This document shows positions 18,153 through 26,850 of a DNA stretch of 64,000 nt, piece after piece. The DNA is from Olivibacter jilunii (lineage in GTDB: Bacteria; Bacteroidota; Bacteroidia; Sphingobacteriales; Sphingobacteriaceae): positions 174,093 to 238,092 of the forward strand of contig NZ_LR027856.1 in the NCBI RefSeq assembly GCF_900607235.1, in the 5' to 3' direction. Numbering within the stretch: the stretch's first letter is position 1; each line of letters starts with the position of its first letter. The notes beneath the pieces are model-generated. The model made no database searches. It was given only the letters and a program-made list of their open reading frames with translations, and had not been told where the DNA came from. Both the position numbers and the translations under genes were made by a program.

Positions 18153-18734
18153 TCAACTTTTCTTCAATAATTGTTTTCTAACCCGACTTAAGGTTTCAGG
18201 AGTCATGCCAAGAAAGGAAGCCAGCATATGTTGAGGTACTCGTTGGCCGATATGGGGATTTTCGGCAATAAAGCCCAGGTATCGCTCTTCTGCCTGTGTA
18301 GTAAGTGTACAGGCAATTCGACGTTGCATGCTGATTAGACTATTCTGCATCAGGATACGCATATAGCGTTCCATTGCCGGAATCGCTTGTAACATCTCTT
18401 CCATCGCCGGTTGCGTAATAAGCAAAACTTCTGCTTCCTCTAATACATCAATATCGTAGCTAGCGGGAGTACCCGTTAAAAAACTGTAGCTGTCACTAAT
18501 CCACCAGCCTTCCGGCGCAAATTGAACGATATGCTCGTTCCCTTTGTCGTCCACCTGATAAGATCGCAACATGCCCTTTTCTACAAATACGATGTATTTG
18601 CATGGATCTCCTTGTTGGAGTACATACTGTTTTCTGCGGTATTTTTTTGGAATGAAAAAAGTTTTTAATTGTTCCATTTCCGCTTCCTGAAGCGAAATTT
18701 TTCTGTTAATGTGTTCAAATAAAATCTCGAACAT
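18153..18734 (-). CDS. Crp/Fnr family transcriptional regulator
   Basis: DNA-binding regulator of 193 residues. The ATG at 18734 is preferred over the TTG that opens the longer frame. Residues about 25-115 form the cyclic-nucleotide-binding barrel ('YVLQQGDPCKYIVFVEKGMLRS', 'GNEHIVQFAPEGWWISDSYSFLTG', 'EAEVLLI'), and about 145-190 form the winged helix ('RVPQHMLASFLGMTPETLSRVRKQ'). No iron-sulfur Cys set is present, so an Fnr-type oxygen sensor is unlikely. Members of this Bacteroidota group often control adjacent oxidoreductases; the two NAD(P)-binding genes downstream fit that (inference). It is divergent from the DUF4197 gene. Confidence 0.9.
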   Translation of the reverse strand: MFEILFEHINRKISLQEAEMEQLKTFFIPKKYRRKQYVLQQGDPCKYIVFVEKGMLRSYQVDDKGNEHIVQFAPEGWWISDSYSFLTGTPASYDIDVLEEAEVLLITQPAMEEMLQAIPAMERYMRILMQNSLISMQRRIACTLTTQAEERYLGFIAENPHIGQRVPQHMLASFLGMTPETLSRVRKQLLKKS

Positions 18735-18829
18735 AGCGTTATCGGAAAACCGAAGCAATATATTAAAATTCGGTGAAGAACTTTCTTATATTTAAGCCAT
18801 ATTTAAGGAAATACGTAATTACAAAAGGA

Positions 18830-19609
18830 ATGAAGAAAGTCAGCAGTGTTTTACTACTCTTAATAATCAGTTTAGCGATTTCATCTAATCTACAGGCCCA
18901 AAGCATTTTTGACAAAGTTAAAAAGGCAGTAGAGCAGCAGAAAAATGCGGATAGTAGCACCACGAATAAATCAACGAGCAGCAATAATAGCGCGGTGGAG
19001 AAACTAAGTAGCACTGATGTTTCGGGTGCATTAAAGCAAGCGCTTAATATAGGTGTCGAAGAAGGTATAAAAAAATTAGGAGCGGAAGATGGTTTTTATA
19101 AGAATAATCTGGTAAAGATTTTACTACCTGAAAAACTACAAAAAGTAGAATCCACTTTACGAATGATGGGTATGGGAAGCTTGGCTGATCAGGGAATTAA
19201 ACTATTGAATAGAGCGGCCGAAGATGCCGTGACTGAAGGCGTGCCTATTTTTGCTAATGCGATTACATCCATGACTTTTGATGATGCAAAGAAGATTCTT
19301 TTAGGTACGGATACGGCGGCCACCAGCTATTTAAAGGGAAAAACATCTGCACAATTGTACCAGGCTTTTGAACCAAAGGTTGAAAATTCGTTAGGAAAGG
19401 TGGGTGCCGATAAAGTATGGAATCAAATCATTACCAAATATAACAGCATCACTAAACAAAATGTTACCCCTGATTTGAATCAGTATGTAACGGAAGAAAC
19501 GCTTAATGGTGTATTTAAAATGGTTGCCGAAAAGGAAAAAGGTGTGCGCGATAATGCGGCGTTCAGAAGTACGTCCTTGTTGAAGAAGGTGTTTGGTGCA
19601 CTGGATTAA
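18830..19609 (+). CDS. DUF4197 domain-containing exported protein
   Basis: Protein of 259 residues. The ATG at 18830 is chosen because it opens a proper signal peptide (MKKVSSVLLLLIISLAISSNLQAQ, cleavage after AQA-type residues); the upstream frame would hide it. A Ser/Thr-rich linker (about 38-57) follows, then the helical DUF4197 domain ('ALKQALNIGVEEGIKKLG', 'DGFYKNNLVKILLPEKLQKV', 'AITSMTFDDAKKILLGTDTAATSYLKGKT', 'YVTEETLNGVFKMVAEKEKGVRDN'). The domain is widespread in periplasmic proteins of Bacteroidota and Proteobacteria with no proven role. It is convergent with the AraC gene. Confidence 0.9.
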   Translation: MKKVSSVLLLLIISLAISSNLQAQSIFDKVKKAVEQQKNADSSTTNKSTSSNNSAVEKLSSTDVSGALKQALNIGVEEGIKKLGAEDGFYKNNLVKILLPEKLQKVESTLRMMGMGSLADQGIKLLNRAAEDAVTEGVPIFANAITSMTFDDAKKILLGTDTAATSYLKGKTSAQLYQAFEPKVENSLGKVGADKVWNQIITKYNSITKQNVTPDLNQYVTEETLNGVFKMVAEKEKGVRDNAAFRSTSLLKKVFGALD

Positions 19610-19633
19610 CCCATTTTCTGCTTCTTTGCAAGC

Positions 19634-20677
19634 TTATAAACTATGGTCTAAACAACCGTTTAAGAAGGCAACAAACAGGGGGAGCGACTGTGAAATTCTT
19701 TTCAGTGCTTGTTTTGGCGTATATCCAAAATGCTTTTTATAGGTACTGATAAAATGGGATACGCTGCGGTAGCCCAATATGGAGGACATCTCATTTACGG
19801 AATAATCTTCGAGTAGCATTTTTTCAGCTTGTTGCATACGTAAATGGATGACATAAGCGTAAATGGTTGTCCCATATAGATTTTTGAAACCCTGCTTCAA
19901 TTTAAGCTCGTTCAACGAGAACATCCGGGAAAGTTGTTTGATAGTAGGCGGATTGTCGAAATGTGTGGTTAGGTATGCCTTGACTTTTTCAAGCGTTGTA
20001 TATAACGTGTTTTCTAATCCTTTATAAGTAGTATCCAGTTGAGTATGTTCTACGTAGGATAGAAATAAAAGCTCTTTCAGTTTTAGCTCTATAAAATAAC
20101 GTTGATGTAAACCGTCATAAGTTGATCGAAACAACTCTTGCAATATTTTCAGAACCGGGAGGCTAATGGCACAAATTTCGTCATTCGAACCGCTTTCATC
20201 CCTCTTCAACACACGTTGCACGAGGGAATCTTTAGCCGCCCAGTGTTCTTTTTCTACGAGTTTGCGAAAAAAGTCGCTCGATAGGTAAATGGCGACATAA
20301 TTTACCTCATTCCCTCCCCGCATGTCAAAGTTGCGATGATAGTCTTTAAAATAGTTCCTTCGCATTATCCCTATATCAAGGTCGCACGAGGAGTCTTGTA
20401 AAGGCTCCATCATGCGCGATTTCCCGTTCAAGAAGAAGCTAAGTTGAATATGCTCGCCCTCAACAATAAATTGATCAGTAACTTTTTTCCGAATCGAAAA
20501 ATAGGTTTCCAGCATCAGAAAGCCTGAGCTGTAGCGAGATTTACTTTGGATATCGGCGCGTTCACTTGTTTCATTGACTTGGCTTTCTGTTACTAACTCT
20601 TCCTGATTGTAAGCATTATCCAGCCTTATATCACAAACTACGGTTTCTGACTCTATTAATTTAGAATAAATATACAT
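19634..20677 (-). CDS. AraC family transcriptional regulator (PchR-like)
   Basis: Regulator of 347 residues. The ATG at 20677 (MYIYSKLIESETVV) is preferred over an upstream in-frame start. The C-terminal two helix-turn-helix units are clear: 'PPTIKQLSRMFSLNELKLKQGFKNLYGTTIYAYVIHLRMQQAEKMLL' and 'SVNEMSSILGYRSVSHFISTYKKHFGYTPKQALK'. The N-terminal about 200 residues look like the ligand-binding part of siderophore-responsive AraC proteins such as PchR. It is transcribed away from the TonB receptor at 20838, with 160 bp between them, so it is the likely activator of the iron-uptake genes, binding ferric siderophore (inference). Confidence 0.88.
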   Translation of the reverse strand: MYIYSKLIESETVVCDIRLDNAYNQEELVTESQVNETSERADIQSKSRYSSGFLMLETYFSIRKKVTDQFIVEGEHIQLSFFLNGKSRMMEPLQDSSCDLDIGIMRRNYFKDYHRNFDMRGGNEVNYVAIYLSSDFFRKLVEKEHWAAKDSLVQRVLKRDESGSNDEICAISLPVLKILQELFRSTYDGLHQRYFIELKLKELLFLSYVEHTQLDTTYKGLENTLYTTLEKVKAYLTTHFDNPPTIKQLSRMFSLNELKLKQGFKNLYGTTIYAYVIHLRMQQAEKMLLEDYSVNEMSSILGYRSVSHFISTYKKHFGYTPKQALKRISQSLPLFVAFLNGCLDHSL

Positions 20678-20837
20678 AATTCTTTTTGCGCTATTTTTAT
20701 TCCGTTTTCCGTCATCCAATCTCTTACGACCTCTCTATTTTTGAGCGAAATTATTTAAAATAAGTCTAAATACCAATTCCGATACAGGAATATGAAATGG
20801 TAAAGATGCTCAACCAAATCAAAGATTAAGGATATAC

Positions 20838-23222
20838 GTGAAAAGATTTTTATTTTACCTTTCGTTTTTTTTCTTCTTTTTCCAAGCGGCACGAGCGCAA
20901 GAGCCAAGTGCTCTCTTGTCGGGCCATGTAAAAGATAAAAACGGTCGACCCATAGCGCAGGCCGGTATTTATGTAAAGTATACCAAATTCGATACCATAA
21001 CAAGCGAAGATGGCTCATATTTTTTGCATCTATATCCGGGCGATTATGAGATCACCTGTTCGGCTTTAGGCTATGAAACGCAATCGATCAAAATTCACGT
21101 TGGAAAAGGAAAACAACAAAATCTATCTTTTACCTTAAAACCTGATGCGCGGATGGCACTCAACGAAGTGGAGGTTATTGGAAAATCAGCCATCAAAGAA
21201 GTGCGAGAAACTCCTTACAACGTGGTGGCACTAGATGCGAAGTCTTTATATAATTCAACCCTCGATTTAGGTCATATGTTAGATAGGGCTTCGGGGGTTA
21301 AAATACGAGAAACCGGCGGTACCGGCTCCAATATGTCGGTTTTCCTCAATGGATTCACCGGGCGACACGTGAAGCTGTTTATGGACGGTGTGCCGATGGA
21401 GGGTTTTGGCTCTGCTTTTCAATTGAATAATATTCCCGTTAATATTGCCGATCGTATTGAGGTGTATAAAGGGGTAGTACCGATTGAATTTGGAGCAGAT
21501 GCTATGGGCGGTGTCATTAACATTGTCACCAATCAAAGTGCAAACAGCTATTTAGATGCGTCCTATTCCTACGGCTCTTTTAATACACATAAATCGAATA
21601 TTAGTTTAGGGCATACCACACCTAAAGGCCTCACATTCCAACTGAATGCTTTTCAGAATTACTCGGATAACGATTATCGGGTTTTTACGACGGTGCAATA
21701 TCCCAACGGTAACCAAGAGGACCAATGGGTACGCCGCTTTCATGATACCTATCATAATGAAACCATTATGGCGAAGATCGGCTTTGTGAAGAAACCCTGG
21801 GCCGATCGCTTATTGTTGGGTTTAACATTAGGGCAGGAGCACGCGGATATCCAGCATGCCAATATTATGAAAATTGTCTATGGACAAAAGGAGCGAAGGG
21901 CATCGACCATACTGCCATCTTTGACCTATGAGAAAAAAGATCTGTTTGTTGACGGGTTGAACCTACGCCTGACAGCAAATTACAACAGTAATTACAATCG
22001 AAATATAGATACCGCTGCTCGTCAATATAATTGGTTGGGCAACTCGTGGGCAAAATCTTCAAAAGGAGAGTCGGGTGTGCATACACTAGGCGAGTTCCGT
22101 AACAAAAATGCCTCGGCTACGGCCAATTTAAGTTATCGCATCAATGAGATGCACTCCTTCTCGGTTAGCGATGTAATAGCTGGTTATAAAAGGCAAAACA
22201 CAGATGAGGTGGCTATTCTTGATCCGATATCGGCAGCCGATACGATTAAAAGGGAGAACCGAAAAAATATCTTTGGTGCTTCTTACCGCTTTAGTTATAA
22301 ACGCAGATGGGTAACCTCAGTTTTTATGAAGCATTACACCCAAAACATTACCGGGCCGGTTGATACCTCCAGGACTTCAGGTACTTTTTCTTACGCTCGT
22401 TTTGATAAAGCTTATCATACTACCGGATACGGTATTGCCAGTACTTATTTTTTACATAAACACTTGCAGTTGAAAGTGTCCTGGGAAAAAGCCTACCGCT
22501 TGCCTACCGAGAACGAGTTGTTTGGCGATGGGGTGCTGGAGACGGGAAATGCTTCGTTACGGGCAGAGAATTCGTATAACTATAATCTGGGTTTGACGTT
22601 CAATAAGCAACTCACGAGTGATCATAATCTGTATGTAGATGTAGCAGGTTATTATCGGGATATTAATGATTATATCCGTCGGTTAATTGATCAGCGCTTG
22701 GGAGGGGCGGCTTACAGCAACCACGGCAAAGTGCGTAACGTTGGTGTAGACACCGAGCTTCGTTATTATTATCGAGACATTTTTTCGCTTGGCGGAAATG
22801 TAACCTATCAGAATATGCGCAATAAAGAACAATTGGTTTCCGAAAATAGCACACAGCTAAGTAATGTTTATGACGATCGGGTACCGAATGTGCCTTATTT
22901 CTTTGGAAATGCTGACGCTGCTTATTTTATTCGTGATTTTTGCGGCAAGGGTAATGTGCTTTCCTTAGGCTACAGCCTAAACTTCATTGGCCAGTTTTAC
23001 CTGCATTGGGAAAGCCAGGGCGATCGTAATACGAAGCTCGAACTACCTCAACAACTTTCGCACGACTTTAATATGAGCTATATGATGAAGAACGGACGCT
23101 ACAATATCGCATTTGAAGCACGCAATTTCACCAATGAAATGCTTTATGATAACTATAGCTTACAGAAACCGGGCAGAAGTTTTGCGCTCAAGTTGCGCTA
23201 TTTCTTAGTGAAAAGACATTAA
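20838..23222 (+). CDS. TonB-dependent receptor, siderophore type
   Basis: Outer-membrane receptor of 794 residues, starting at a GTG. Signal peptide (KRFLFYLSFFFFFFQAARAQ), then a carboxypeptidase-D-like domain (about 28-105, 'SGHVKDKNGRPIAQAGIYVKY'), a TonB-box-like 'LNEVEVIGKS', the plug ('LGHMLDRASGVKIRETGGTGSNMSVFLNGF', 'DRIEVYKGVVPIEFGADAMGGVINIVTN') and a 22-strand barrel whose end 'LKLRYFLVKRH' is slightly extended past the usual terminal aromatic. Position between an AraC gene and DUF4374, PepSY and esterase genes marks it as the ferric-siderophore importer. The ligand cannot be specified. Confidence 0.92.
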   Translation: MKRFLFYLSFFFFFFQAARAQEPSALLSGHVKDKNGRPIAQAGIYVKYTKFDTITSEDGSYFLHLYPGDYEITCSALGYETQSIKIHVGKGKQQNLSFTLKPDARMALNEVEVIGKSAIKEVRETPYNVVALDAKSLYNSTLDLGHMLDRASGVKIRETGGTGSNMSVFLNGFTGRHVKLFMDGVPMEGFGSAFQLNNIPVNIADRIEVYKGVVPIEFGADAMGGVINIVTNQSANSYLDASYSYGSFNTHKSNISLGHTTPKGLTFQLNAFQNYSDNDYRVFTTVQYPNGNQEDQWVRRFHDTYHNETIMAKIGFVKKPWADRLLLGLTLGQEHADIQHANIMKIVYGQKERRASTILPSLTYEKKDLFVDGLNLRLTANYNSNYNRNIDTAARQYNWLGNSWAKSSKGESGVHTLGEFRNKNASATANLSYRINEMHSFSVSDVIAGYKRQNTDEVAILDPISAADTIKRENRKNIFGASYRFSYKRRWVTSVFMKHYTQNITGPVDTSRTSGTFSYARFDKAYHTTGYGIASTYFLHKHLQLKVSWEKAYRLPTENELFGDGVLETGNASLRAENSYNYNLGLTFNKQLTSDHNLYVDVAGYYRDINDYIRRLIDQRLGGAAYSNHGKVRNVGVDTELRYYYRDIFSLGGNVTYQNMRNKEQLVSENSTQLSNVYDDRVPNVPYFFGNADAAYFIRDFCGKGNVLSLGYSLNFIGQFYLHWESQGDRNTKLELPQQLSHDFNMSYMMKNGRYNIAFEARNFTNEMLYDNYSLQKPGRSFALKLRYFLVKRH

Positions 23223-23246
23223 CAGAAATATATACACTCAATTTTC

Positions 23247-24518
23247 ATGAACATGATTCAATTCAACACCTTTAAAAAAAATAGTTGGTTGCTTGGTCTG
23301 GCGGTGTTTGGCCTTACAGCTTGCAGTAAAAGTGATGGTCCCGATACCGGGGGCGGTGATTTTAATGGCCAAAAGTATTTTATTGCTGCTACAACCGGTA
23401 CAGCGACCTATTTGTTAACAGCGGATGATTTAACCAACCATAGTGATACCATTACTACTACAGGTAATGGTGTGGAGCTGCTCACGACTTATACCACTTG
23501 GGTAAATTATGGTACAAAGGCCACCGTTGGTCTTTATTATGCGCAGGGGAATCCGGGCGTTGGCGTTACCTATGGTTTAGCATCGGATGGTTCCTTGGCA
23601 CCTGTTGGGAATGAATTTTTGATTAATTCGCGGTTTACTACTTATGGGACATATGACCATTATGTGTTAACAGGCGTAAGTGGACAGACTTTAGATGATG
23701 GTAGTATTGGTTCTACTTTCAACTTTATCGATATGAACAATCGCAGTCAACTCACCCAAAAATCCATCAATACAACCAATTTTACAGGAAATGGAGATAT
23801 AGCCACTTTTTCGGGCATTGTTGATTTAGGAAACGGTGAGTTCTTAACAGGGGTAGTAGCTTCGGGGCTGAAAGAAGAAGGTTCAGGTGGAGGAAGTAGC
23901 ACTGGCAAGGTAAACTTCCCGGACAGCGTTTGGGTGGCGGCGTTGGATGCCGATTTGAATGTAAAGCGAATTTATCGGGATGATCGTTTAAGTTACAGTT
24001 CCGGAAGATTTAAATCCCAATACTATTCACAAATAGCCAAAGATGGAGAGGGGAATGTATATGTGTTCTCCGGTTCTTATGATGGTACAACAACCAAACC
24101 GGCTGGCGCTTTACGCATTAATCGGGGTGCCGAAACATTTGATCAGGATTATTATTTCAATATCCAAGAAAAGTCAGGTGGTTATCGCTTTAGAAAAGTA
24201 TGGTATATTACAGAGGATTACTATTTACTCGAATTCTACAATAGTGTTCAATACGATACCAATACGCCTGCAACGCAATATGCGATCGTAAAAATGGGAG
24301 ATCGATCCTTCACCTGGTTAACCAATGGTTTCCCATCGAAAGATCAAATAACAGCCACAGGTCTTCCTTTTGCCGATGGAGGCAAGTTGTATTTTCCGGT
24401 GACAACCGATACAACGGCTCCTACAATTTATGTGATTGATCCAACGACAGCCAGCGCAACGGCTGGTCTAGTAATACAGGCAGAATCTGTCAATTCGGTA
24501 ACAAAATTAACACTTTAA
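23247..24518 (+). CDS. DUF4374 domain-containing lipoprotein
   Basis: Lipoprotein of 423 residues with a clear lipobox ('AVFGLTACSKSDG', lipidated Cys near residue 26). The mature part is a beta-propeller-like DUF4374 domain: 'QKYFIAATTGTATYLLTADDL', 'VGLYYAQGNPGVGVTYGLASDG' and 'WVAALDADLNVKRIYRDDRLSYSSGRFKSQYYSQIAKDGEGNVYVFSGSYDG'. This family is found almost only in Bacteroidota, encoded next to siderophore TonB receptors, and is thought to help capture or deliver the siderophore at the cell surface. It follows the receptor by 24 bp and is almost certainly co-transcribed. A strong intercistronic hairpin follows it. Confidence 0.9.
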   Translation: MNMIQFNTFKKNSWLLGLAVFGLTACSKSDGPDTGGGDFNGQKYFIAATTGTATYLLTADDLTNHSDTITTTGNGVELLTTYTTWVNYGTKATVGLYYAQGNPGVGVTYGLASDGSLAPVGNEFLINSRFTTYGTYDHYVLTGVSGQTLDDGSIGSTFNFIDMNNRSQLTQKSINTTNFTGNGDIATFSGIVDLGNGEFLTGVVASGLKEEGSGGGSSTGKVNFPDSVWVAALDADLNVKRIYRDDRLSYSSGRFKSQYYSQIAKDGEGNVYVFSGSYDGTTTKPAGALRINRGAETFDQDYYFNIQEKSGGYRFRKVWYITEDYYLLEFYNSVQYDTNTPATQYAIVKMGDRSFTWLTNGFPSKDQITATGLPFADGGKLYFPVTTDTTAPTIYVIDPTTASATAGLVIQAESVNSVTKLTL

Positions 24519-24531
24519 TAGCTTTGTCGAC

Positions 24532-24566
24532 ATCTCCGGTATTCGTTGAAAACGAATACCGGAGAT
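24532..24566 (+). promoter_or_regulatory. Intercistronic 16-bp perfect hairpin
   Basis: ATCTCCGGTATTCGTT (24532-24547) and its exact complement (24551-24566) flank a GAA loop. Downstream the T content is only moderate (CACTTTTA), so it may be a leaky terminator or an RNA-stabilising or processing hairpin setting the ratio between the receptor/DUF4374 genes and the PepSY gene that starts 24 bp later. Confidence 0.7.
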
Positions 24567-24590
24567 CACTTTTACCTTAACCATTGAGCT

Positions 24591-25916
24591 ATGATTGCTA
24601 AACAAAGGACTGTACAGAAAAAATACACCCTGCGAAAATTTATTGGTGATATTCATTTATGGTTGGGTATCGCTAGTGGATTGATACTGTTTATAGTATG
24701 TCTTACGGGTACGATTTATACCTTCAAGGATGAAATAACCCGCTTTTTGAATAGGGAGGTTTACCACGTCGTACCGAAGGCCGGGCAACAACTGATCCCG
24801 GTAGATCAGTTGATTGCACAGATTTCGAGGGAAACCAAGTCGCGTGTTACAGCCGTGACCATACCGAACAATCCGCAAGAAGCCTGGACCTTTGCAACTC
24901 AACCGGTCAAAATAAAAAAAGAATTAGCGAAAAAGCCTAGGCAGGACAGAAAAGAAGGTAAAAGTGGCGAGGGCAAGGCCGGTGGACATGGCCGCAATAG
25001 AGGTACCAACTATCTCGTGAACCCTTACACCGGCGAAATACAGGGGACAACACAACATGCATCATCCCAATTCTTTTTGATAATGATGCAAGCGCATCGC
25101 TGGTTACTCATTGAGGGAGGAGTTGGTAAAATGATTGTTGGAGTTGCTACGTTGGTTTTTCTGATACTCGAAATTTCCGGATTGGTCTTATGGGCTCCTG
25201 CTAAATGGAAGCAGATGAAAAAATGGAAAATGTGGAAACCGGGATTTACCATTAAAACTTCCAATTGGAAACGATTTAATCACGATTTGCACAATACCTT
25301 AGGTTTCTATTCATTTATCCTGTTAACCATTATGGCATTGACGGGCCTTTGCTGGTCTTTTGAATGGTATCGTGATGGGGTAAGCAATGTAATGGGTGCA
25401 AAGGTTTTCGGTGGAAGGAATGAAAAATTCCCGGGATCCGAGCTTAAGGGGCAAAACCAGCGGTCTTTGGAAATAGCGGATTATATAGCTTTGGCTAATG
25501 CGCAACTCTCCTATAAAGGAGACGTTCGGATTAGCTTACCGGCAGATGAGGCTGCTTCGGCTGTAGTTTATAAGAACAAAACCGGTTTTTTTGCGCCTGC
25601 TGCGACGGATAAAGTAGTGATTGATCAATATAGCGGTGAATTAATTAAAGTCGATCGATTTGGTGATAAACCACTGAACGAACGCATCGTTGCTTCCATT
25701 AAACCTTTGCATCTTGGAGATATCTACGGCACTTTTTCCAAAATTCTTTATTTTATCGGTTGCTTAATAGCTACCAGTTTGCCTGTAACCGGTACGATTA
25801 TTTGGATCAATAAGCTTAAAAAGAAATCAAAAAAGACAAGCGCGAAAAAGAACCTTGACCAACCAGTTGAATTTAAGACGCGTGTTCGTGATATGCGCAT
25901 AGAAATAGAAGAATAG
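24591..25916 (+). CDS. PepSY-associated TM helix protein (siderophore reductase-like)
   Basis: Inner-membrane protein of 441 residues with four main transmembrane helices: about 23-44 ('LWLGIASGLILFIVCLTGTIYTF'), 185-205, 235-255 and 385-405. Large periplasmic loops carry PepSY-type repeats and a Lys/Gly-rich spacer (about 110-140). His residues in 'GDIHLWLG', 'MMQAHRWLL', 'NHDLHNTLGFYSF' and 'KPLHLGDIYG' are placed as haem ligands of the FoxB/PepSY_TM ferric reductase group. In this locus it would reduce or release iron from the imported siderophore in the periplasm (family knowledge plus inference). It is downstream of DUF4374, separated by a strong hairpin. Confidence 0.88.
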   Translation: MIAKQRTVQKKYTLRKFIGDIHLWLGIASGLILFIVCLTGTIYTFKDEITRFLNREVYHVVPKAGQQLIPVDQLIAQISRETKSRVTAVTIPNNPQEAWTFATQPVKIKKELAKKPRQDRKEGKSGEGKAGGHGRNRGTNYLVNPYTGEIQGTTQHASSQFFLIMMQAHRWLLIEGGVGKMIVGVATLVFLILEISGLVLWAPAKWKQMKKWKMWKPGFTIKTSNWKRFNHDLHNTLGFYSFILLTIMALTGLCWSFEWYRDGVSNVMGAKVFGGRNEKFPGSELKGQNQRSLEIADYIALANAQLSYKGDVRISLPADEAASAVVYKNKTGFFAPAATDKVVIDQYSGELIKVDRFGDKPLNERIVASIKPLHLGDIYGTFSKILYFIGCLIATSLPVTGTIIWINKLKKKSKKTSAKKNLDQPVEFKTRVRDMRIEIEE

Positions 25917-26000
25917 ATCGGAGTGATGGAAAGGAGGGGAGCCTAAACGACTATTATATGCTGTCTGGAACAAACAGAACATATTTAAAGTTGTTGTAGA

Positions 26001-26846
26001 ATGAAATATACCATACATACATTATTTGTGTTTTTTTTCTTTATGATGGATTTGCAGGCAAAGGAGAACGATAGTCTTTTAATTGTTGGGAAAAAGAATA
26101 AAATTGTTTCCCGGCAATTGAAAGAAGAACGATCTATTTGGATTCATTTGCCGGAAAACTACCACGATAAACGCGCAATCAATCATCATTATCCCGTAAT
26201 TTACGTGTTGGATGCCGAACTGAATTTTTTAACCGTAACCGGAGTACAGGCCGCCTTACATCGCGGAGGCCGTAGCCGTAAACCCGATGCCATTATTGTT
26301 GGGATTGAAAATACCGATCGTACCCGGGACTTGACGCCCACACCGGCAGTTAGCGAGCGTGGACATGCCACTTTAACAAATAGCGGTGGTGGAGAACGCT
26401 TTGTCTCCTTTCTTGAAAAAGAACTGCTTCCCTTGGTGGATAGCCAATTTCGTACGAGCAAAAGACGCGTGCTCATCGGCCATTCTTTTGGCGGGTTAAC
26501 AACCATCAATATCTTTCTAAAACACACCCAATTATTTTCCGATTATTTAGCTATCGATCCAAGTTTATGGTGGGATGATTCCAAATTGTTGACAGAAGCA
26601 AAGGAGATTCTGCAAAGATCGCAATTTGATCACGTTGGTTTATTCGTCGCCAGCGCCGGAATGGAAAAAAACATAAATCCAAACCATGAAAAACGCTTGT
26701 CATTGCCTGATATGCTCAAAGAAACGACACAACCAACCTTACGATGGCATTATAGGCGTTTTGATGAAGAGAACCATGGGAGTGTAGTGTTACCCGCACT
26801 ATTTTATGGTTTACGCTTCCTTTATCAGGATAACTATCAGCCCTAG
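26001..26846 (+). CDS. Exported alpha/beta hydrolase, siderophore-esterase-like
   Basis: Serine esterase of 281 residues with a signal peptide (MKYTIHTLFVFFFFMMDLQA). The nucleophile elbow 'LIGHSFGGL' places Ser162; 'YVLDAELNFLTVTGVQAAL' and 'DAIIVGIENTDRTRDLTPT' are typical of the IroE/BesA/Fes-like esterase D family, and a His near the end ('EENHGSV') completes the triad with an Asp or Glu before it. In an iron locus such enzymes hydrolyse trilactone or ester siderophores to free iron. It is the last gene of the locus, 84 bp after the PepSY gene, and convergent with the ClC gene 4 bp away. Confidence 0.85.
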   Translation: MKYTIHTLFVFFFFMMDLQAKENDSLLIVGKKNKIVSRQLKEERSIWIHLPENYHDKRAINHHYPVIYVLDAELNFLTVTGVQAALHRGGRSRKPDAIIVGIENTDRTRDLTPTPAVSERGHATLTNSGGGERFVSFLEKELLPLVDSQFRTSKRRVLIGHSFGGLTTINIFLKHTQLFSDYLAIDPSLWWDDSKLLTEAKEILQRSQFDHVGLFVASAGMEKNINPNHEKRLSLPDMLKETTQPTLRWHYRRFDEENHGSVVLPALFYGLRFLYQDNYQP

Positions 26847-26850
26847 TCTC

